Below are positions 17,632 to 22,016 of a DNA stretch of 22,016 nt, piece by piece; the first letter of the stretch is position 1, and each line of letters begins with the position of its first letter. Source of the DNA: CAVPDG01 sp963702535. Its GTDB lineage: Bacteria; Chloroflexota; Anaerolineae; Anaerolineales; UBA4823. The notes beneath the pieces were generated by a model. It did no database searches, had not been told where the DNA came from, and was given only the letters and a program-made list of their open reading frames with translations. Both the position numbers and the translations under genes were made by a program. Where the stretch lies: contig CAVPDG010000032.1 in assembly GCA_963702535.1 (NCBI GenBank), positions 1 to 22,016 of the forward strand. The letters run 5' to 3'.

Positions 17632-18540
17632 TTGAGGCAGGATAAAATCGAAAACAACCGCACTGCCTGGCTCATGGCTTTCCTTGCGACGCTGGCATAC
17701 AGCACCGGCTCGCCAATCGCCCGCTTTTTATATACGGATGGGATGAGCCCGACCACGATGCTGGTCATCCGCTACTTGATGACCGCCCTGCTGCTCGCCG
17801 TCACGCTGCGCTTGTGGTGGCGAGACCAGCTAAAAATTGATCGGCGGGGATTGGCGATCTGCCTGCTGGTCGGAACAATCAACGGATTATCGACCCTGGC
17901 CTATTTTTGGGGCTTGAGTCGCATGAGCGCATCGATCTCAGCGATGATCTTCACAGTCTACCCGCTGGCGGTACTCTGCATCCTGGCTTTGCGCGGCGAA
18001 CGCTTTACCCTACGCGGCGGCTGTACGGATCCTCCTGGGCATTGCCGGAGTTTACCTGCTGGTGGTGCCGGGGGGAAGATCGATGCCATCGGCGTGATCC
18101 TGGTCTTGCTGGCTGCCGCCTCCTTTGCCCTCGCCCTTGTGATCGTGCAATGGTACCTGCCTGGTTATTCGAGCATGACCATATCTTTGTATACCGCAAT
18201 CACCATAACCGTTGTAGCGTCAGCATTCTGGCTGGCGCAAGGCGCTGAATGGAGCATTCCCGGCTGGCAGGGCTGGCTGGCGTTGATCTTCATGACTTTG
18301 GTGGGCACCTACCTGGCGCGCCTGGCGATGTTCAAAGCGGTTAGCGGCTTCGGCAGCTTCCAGATGTCGCTGTTTTCACCGCTGGAAACGCTGTTCACGA
18401 TCACCTGGTCAATACTGTTCCTGGGGGAGAGGCTGACGCCCACCCAATGGCTGGGCGGGGGGCTGATCATCCTGAGCATGCTGCTGGCGTTCTCCTTTGC
18501 CCCCCTGCGGGCGAAACACCTGGCTGCCAGAGTCCAATAA
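17632..18540 (+). CDS. EamA/DMT-family transporter with a locally garbled helix
   Basis: About 302 residues with ten predicted helices in two EamA repeats; features include AYSTGSPIARFLYTDGMSP, VRYLMTALLLAVTL-like helices, and PLETLFTITWSILFLGERLTP in the second repeat, typical of DMT exporters. The frame is open throughout, but 18014-18075 is out of frame: there the protein reads GGCTDPPGHCRSLPAGG, while the +1 frame gives the expected helix AAVRILLGIAGVYLLVVPGG. One extra G near 18016 and one lost G in the GGGGGG run near 18070 explain this. The start is uncertain: TTG 17632 puts about 11 residues before helix 1, while ATG 17674 would fall within it. It follows the secreted-protein gene after 37 bp. 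Substrate unknown. Confidence 0.82.
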   Translation: MRQDKIENNRTAWLMAFLATLAYSTGSPIARFLYTDGMSPTTMLVIRYLMTALLLAVTLRLWWRDQLKIDRRGLAICLLVGTINGLSTLAYFWGLSRMSASISAMIFTVYPLAVLCILALRGERFTLRGGCTDPPGHCRSLPAGGAGGKIDAIGVILVLLAAASFALALVIVQWYLPGYSSMTISLYTAITITVVASAFWLAQGAEWSIPGWQGWLALIFMTLVGTYLARLAMFKAVSGFGSFQMSLFSPLETLFTITWSILFLGERLTPTQWLGGGLIILSMLLAFSFAPLRAKHLAARVQ

Positions 18541-18577
18541 AAAAAGCCTGGATCGGGCGGCAGGCTCCGATCCAGGC
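18538..18577 (-). terminator. Intrinsic terminator of the Gfo/Idh-isomerase operon
   Basis: Perfect 11-bp arms GCCTGGATCGG (18546-18556) and CCGATCCAGGC (18567-18577) with a 10-nt loop, followed on the minus strand by seven T (18545-18539). The T run overlaps the TAA stop of the plus-strand transporter. It lies 11 bp past the minus-strand isomerase stop. Confidence 0.9.
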
Positions 18578-18588
18578 AAGTGAACGGT

Positions 18589-19502
18589 TTAATGGATTAA
18601 GGGTCTGAGCGTGTCGCGGGCGATCAGGAAACCGCGCTTGACAAGCTCATCGGTCTTCTCGAATGCGCGATCCTCGTGCTCGATGCTGATGACATAATCA
18701 TAGCCGGCGCCATACAGGGCGCTAATGAACTGCCCCCATTTGACGTCGCCCAAACCGGGCAGGCGCGGAATTTGCCAGCCCATGCCCAGCGACATGACGC
18801 CACGCTGGTAGAGCTGCTCGTAATCGATGCGCAGGTCCTTGGCATGTACGTGGAAGATGCGTTCTTTGAATTCGTAGACCACGCGCACCGGATCGATGAA
18901 CTGCCAGATCAGGTGCGAGGGGTCGAGGTTCAGGCCGAAATTCGCGTCGGGGATGATTTCCCACATCTTGCGCCAGATGGCGGGAGAGATTGCCAGGTTG
19001 ATGCCGCCGGGCCATTCGTCGTTGGAGAAGATCATCGGGCAGTTCTCGATGGCGATCTTGACGCCGTGGTCGGCGGCAAATTTGACGATCGGCGGCCAGA
19101 TTTTGGCGAACTCCTCCAGGTTGTCTTCCAGGGTCTTGTCCTTATCGCGCCCGACGAAAGTGCCAACCACGGGCACCTTCAGCATCTCGGCGGCGACGAT
19201 CACCTTTTTCAGGTGCCCGATCACCAGCGTGCGGTGCTCGGGATCGGGGTGTAGCGGATTGGGATAGTACCCCAGGGAGGAGATCTCCAGACCGTATTTC
19301 TGCAGCGTGGCAAGGATATTCTTTGCCCCGGCGGCGTTAAGATCATTGACGTCGATGGTGGTGACGCCGGCATAGCGGCGGTCGGCTTTGCCGACCGGCC
19401 AGCAAGCCAGCTCCAGCATCTCAAAGCCATTGCCCGAAGCCCAGGAAGCCACTTCTTCCAGGGATTGTCCTGGAAAAGCAGCAGTCATCAAACCAGTTTC
19501 AT
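18589..19502 (-). CDS. Sugar phosphate isomerase/epimerase (xylose isomerase-like TIM barrel), frameshift at codon 4
   Basis: A TIM-barrel protein of about 304 residues of the AP-endonuclease-2/xylose-isomerase-like family, which isomerise, epimerise or dehydrate keto-sugars and inositols with a divalent metal. Likely metal ligands are in IAIENCP (Glu), LNLDPSHLIWQ (Asp, with His nearby), FHVHAKD (His) and ISIEHED (Glu). The family start GLMTAAFPGQSLEEVASWA is preceded by ATG AAA CTG at 19502, with AAGGAG 7 nt before it; one G is missing in the fourth codon, so the uncorrected frame seems to extend falsely upstream to 19545. The oxidoreductase gene ends 80 bp upstream in the same direction, a common pairing in sugar and inositol catabolism. 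The substrate is not identifiable. Confidence 0.88.
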
Positions 19503-19581
19503 AGCATGTCTCCTTATCAAGCGATTCGCACTCGATTTTCAGCAAAGAAAGCCGAGCTTCGTGAAGATCGGATCATCGAAC

Positions 19582-20733
19582 TTACAGCGTCACCCAGCCC
19601 GCGCCCCTGGCGCTCTGCAGGATGGCATCGCCGATGAGCAGTTCCTTGTGCCCGTCGGCAAAAGTGGGGAAGTCTGGCTCGCCGCGCTGGTCGCCAGCCT
19701 CAATATAGCGATAGATCGCCGAGTAAAGCTGCTTGAACGTATCGGGGAAGCCTTCATTGTGCCCGCCGGGATAGGAAGCGACTGGCGCGCCTCCGGGCCA
19801 ACAGGGAGGGATCTTTCAGCAGGACTTCATTGGGCCGCTCGCGATGGCCGATCCACAGCTCATTGGGACGCTCGGAGTCCCAGGCGAGGGCGGATTTCGC
19901 GCATCGATCTCATAGAAAAGCCGGTTCTTGCGCCCGGCGCTGACCTGCGAGACCGTCAATACGCCGTGCGCCCCGCCCTTAAAGCGCAGCAGCACCGTAG
20001 CGTAATCTTCGGTGTGGATGGGCTGCTCGACATATTCGCTGGCTGTCTGCAGCTTGCCGCCGAAGGTATCCAGCGGCGCGCCCGGTTTCTTGCGCACAGG
20101 GATGAAGGTCTTGAAATCGGCGCACACCGCTTCCACGTCCAGGCCGGTGATGAAAGTGGTCAGGTCCAGCCAGTGTGAGCCGATGTCTGCCACGGCGCGC
20201 AGTGTCGCCGCCCAGACCGGGTTCCAGGCGCCAGTTCCAGTCGGTGGGAAACAGCAGCCAGTCCTGCAGATAGGAGCCCTGACAATATAGACATCGCCGA
20301 GCTCGCCGATTTGAGCATGGCATGCGCCTGATGGGAGAGCGGGTAGAAGCGCAGGTTGAAGTTGATGGCATTCACCCGACGCTTTTCCTTGGCAAGCGCC
20401 ACCAGCTCATCCGCCTTCGCGCGAATCCATGGCCAGCGGCTTCTCACAGATGACATGCTTGCCTGCCAGCAGGGCGGCTTTAGCCTGGGGGTAATGCAGG
20501 TGGTTGGGCGTAGTAATGTGGACGACGTCGATGGCTGGATCGGCAAGCAGTTCTCCGAAAGTGGGATAAACCTTGCCGATCTTGAGCGCGGCTGCCCGTT
20601 CCTGCCCGCGCTGCAGATCGATCTCACTCAATCCGGCGACCTCGATACCCAGGCGCCGCAGCGCTTCGACATGCGCCGGACCGATAAAGCCTGTCCCCGC
20701 CACGCCGACTTTCAAACCGCTATCAGAGCTCAT
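19582..20733 (-). CDS. Gfo/Idh/MocA-family oxidoreductase, about six frameshifts
   Basis: An NAD(P)-dependent sugar or inositol dehydrogenase-type enzyme of about 383 residues. The N-terminus has the Rossmann motif GVAGTGFIGPAHVEALRRLG, then DVVHITTPNHLHYPQAKAAL and the family signature VICEKPLAMD. The second half gives AINFNLRFYP, GSYLQDWLLFPTDWNWRLEP, DIGSHWLDL with the conserved Asp/His pair, RPNELWIGHRERPNEVLLKD, YPGGHNEGFPDTFKQLY and ARGAGWVTL before TAA. Frame breaks lie near 20425, 20315, 20283, 20210, 19898 and 19795, and the family sequence resumes after each. GGGAGG lies 7 nt before ATG 20733. The isomerase gene follows in the operon, and an IclR regulator is divergent. Confidence 0.9.
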
Positions 20734-20784
20734 TTTTTACCTCCCGAGAGGAATAGATAGATATAACGAGATAGGATCGAGGCT

Positions 20785-20814
20785 ATTATACCCATGAAGA
20801 AAGATGTTCCGCAA
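20785..20814 (-). promoter_or_regulatory. Likely promoter of the oxidoreductase-isomerase operon
   Basis: On the minus strand TTGCGG (20814-20809) and a perfect TATAAT (20790-20785) are 18 bases apart; initiation near 20778 leaves a leader of about 45 nt. The palindrome at 20852-20879 lies about 40 bp upstream of the -35 box. Confidence 0.55.
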
Positions 20815-20851
20815 TAAATCATCTTTGACGGGTGCACTAAAAGGTTGTTAC

Positions 20852-20879
20852 CGGTTTTGGGGGTGCACCCCCAAAACCG
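20852..20879. promoter_or_regulatory. Perfect 28-bp palindrome in the divergent regulatory region
   Basis: The half CGGTTTTGGGGGTG (20852-20865) is followed directly by its exact reverse complement (20866-20879). A second inverted pair encloses it: GTTGTTA (20844-20850) and TAACAAC (20887-20893). It stands between the divergent oxidoreductase and IclR-type genes, upstream of both candidate promoters, so it is a prime candidate operator. GGGTGCAC recurs at 20830-20837. A cruciform-forming or dispersed palindromic element is the alternative. Confidence 0.6.
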
Positions 20880-20909
20880 AGATATACTAACAACTTTGAG
20901 TGTTCCCCT

Positions 20910-20938
20910 TTGTACTCCGGGACAGATCGGGCTATAAT
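20910..20938 (+). promoter_or_regulatory. Likely promoter of the IclR-type regulator gene
   Basis: TTGTAC (20910-20915) and a perfect TATAAT (20933-20938) are 17 bases apart; initiation near 20945 would give a leader of about 23 nt before GTG 20968. Confidence 0.55.
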
Positions 20939-20967
20939 ATCCATAAAGCAAACCATTGGTTCGTAAT

Positions 20968-21786
20968 GTGAAACAACCTACGAACAGTCCCTCACCCAGC
21001 CCGCAAGAACAGCAAACTGCCAGCGGCAGCGTGCAATCTGTCTGGCGGGCGTTGGACCTGCTGGAAGTATTTCCCAGGCATGGACCGAGCTGGGGCTCAC
21101 CCAAATTGCCAACCTGCTCCAACTGAACAAAGCTACTGCTTACCGGCTGCTGGCAACTTTAGAGGAACGCGGTTATGTCGAACGGGCGGTCGAGAGCCGC
21201 AAGTACCGGTTGGGTGTGCGCGCCTTTGAGCTGGGCCTCTACTTCCAAAGCCAGCTCGAGGTGCGCAAGCTCGCGCTGCCAACGCTCGCAGCCTCGTAGA
21301 CCAGACCAGCGAAGCCGCTTTCCTGTGCATCCGGGAAGGCGACGAAGCGGTGTGTATCGAGCGCGTGGAGGCGGAGCACCAGGTGAACATATTCTCGCTG
21401 CGAGTGGGCGGCAGGCAGCCGCTGCACTGCGGTGCAGCGCCACGTGCCCTGCTGTGTGGCATGGATGACGGGCAGATCGCCGCTTACTCTGCCCGCAGCG
21501 GCTTACCTGCCAGCACACCGGACACCATCGCCACGCTCGAAAGCCTGCTGCAAGATGTAAAACAGACCCGGGCGCGAGGATTTGTCGTCAGCATGAACGA
21601 TGTGGTCACGGGCATCGCCGCGGTGGGTGCGCCAGTTTATGACCACAGCGGAAGGTAGCAGCTTCCATCAGCTTGAGCGGCTTATCCATCCGTTATGACC
21701 CGGCGCGCATCAACGCACTGGCGGAGATGGTGATTGCCGCCGCAAAACAGATTTCGCGCCAGCTGGGTTACCAGGAATCCAATTGA
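20968..21786 (+). CDS. IclR-family transcriptional regulator, three frameshifts
   Basis: Corrected length is about 273 residues. The N-terminal winged helix-turn-helix reads VQSVWRALDLLEVF ... LGLTQIANLLQLNKATAYRLLATLEERGYVER, followed by the linker YRLGVRAFELG and the C-terminal effector domain (LVDQTSEAAFLCIREGDEAV, CIERVEAEH, LHCGAAPRALL, ARGFVVSMNDVVTGIAAVGAPVYD, ISLSGLSIR). IclR proteins bind palindromic operators and respond to sugar or aromatic acids. Frame breaks are near 21071, 21291 and 21655 (GG run). GTG 20968 is the likely start; no clear ribosome site. It faces the oxidoreductase operon across the palindromic region and is followed by a transaldolase gene, so these are its probable targets. 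Confidence 0.9.
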
Positions 21787-21805
21787 TCAGGAAGGAGAAC
21801 AGACA

Positions 21806-22016
21806 TCGACCACCTATAACAGCCGACTCCACCAAATGGCGCTGACCACTCCGACGAACTACTGGAACGATTCTTGTTCCGTGCAGGAACTGACCGACGC
21901 CATCGAGAACGGGGCGGTCGGCGCGACCACCAATCCCACCATTGTCCATTATGTGCTCAAGAAGGAAATCCACCTGTGGAAGGAGCGTATTGACCAGATC
22001 ATCCACGAGAACCCTG
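21806..22016 (+). CDS. Transaldolase family protein, 5' part only (cut by window edge)
   Basis: The frame reads STTYNSRLHQMALTTPTNYW followed by NDSCSV, QELTDAIENGAVGATTNPTIV and VLKKEIHLWKERIDQII up to the edge, about 70 residues. The GATTNPTIV strand and the preceding acidic helix match the N-terminus of transaldolases, which transfer a dihydroxyacetone unit between sugar phosphates. An AAGGAG site at 21793-21798 points to a start near 21804, but no ATG, GTG or TTG is in frame there, so bases may be missing; the first in-frame ATG is 21836. It lies about 20 bp after the IclR-type gene, probably in one operon. The catalytic lysine region lies outside the window. Confidence 0.8.

Noticed and set aside
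18676..19254. A 192-codon plus-strand frame opposite the sugar isomerase
   Set aside because: A shadow of the TIM-barrel gene: the composition is antisense-like and the real gene has a start site, metal-ligand motifs and a terminator.
1..22016. CRISPR arrays, tRNA or rRNA genes, insertion sequences, phage or defence genes
   Set aside because: I saw no regularly spaced repeats, cloverleaf-like or rRNA-like stretches, transposase motifs or known defence proteins on either strand.

Overview
The window looks like chromosomal DNA of a Chloroflexota (Anaerolineae-like) bacterium. The evidence is inference only: GC-rich coding DNA, a cyclase-ATPase-TPR regulator, a P-II-like protein next to a CaCA exchanger, an actinobacterial/Chloroflexi-style glucuronate isomerase, and a secreted protein ending in a YLP-type tail. 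I found no rRNA, tRNA, CRISPR array, insertion sequence or phage gene.

Layout. 1-2016 (minus): ABC exporter permease and ATPase, driven by a consensus sigma-70-type promoter (2072-2100). 2206-3945 (plus): EamA-type transporter and phosphonoacetaldehyde hydrolase PhnX. 3957-9071 (minus): a signalling operon of a class III nucleotide cyclase fused to an ATPase and TPR repeats, a small unknown protein, and a cNMP-binding SpoIIE/PP2C phosphatase coupled to it by an ATGA overlap. 9148-9375 (minus): orphan C-terminal piece of a membrane protein with an HX13H helix. 9371-9897 (minus): DUF3592-like membrane protein. 10064-11393 (plus): P-II-like protein and CaCA cation exchanger. 11426-12888 (minus): 6-phosphogluconate dehydrogenase. 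13184-14095 (minus): SGNH-fold lipoprotein that has lost its catalytic residues. 14452-15861 (minus): glucuronate isomerase UxaC. 16174-18540 (plus): secreted repeat protein and a second EamA transporter. 18589-20733 (minus): Gfo/Idh/MocA oxidoreductase and a TIM-barrel sugar isomerase/epimerase, ending in a strong terminator. 20968-22016 (plus): IclR-type regulator and the start of a transaldolase, separated from the oxidoreductase by a perfect 28-bp palindrome.

Two themes stand out. First, a cyclic-nucleotide circuit in which the maker (cyclase) and a reader (cNMP-binding phosphatase) share one operon. Second, a loose sugar-acid/pentose-phosphate set (gnd, uxaC, sugar isomerase, Gfo/Idh oxidoreductase, transaldolase) with its own IclR regulator.

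Reading-frame quality is the main caveat. The five genes before about 5.2 kb are intact, but every complete protein-coding gene after that needs one to six single-base corrections, about 30 in total, often in G, C or T runs. The protein family continues smoothly in a neighbouring frame at each break, so I read these as sequence errors rather than pseudogenes and annotate the genes across them.
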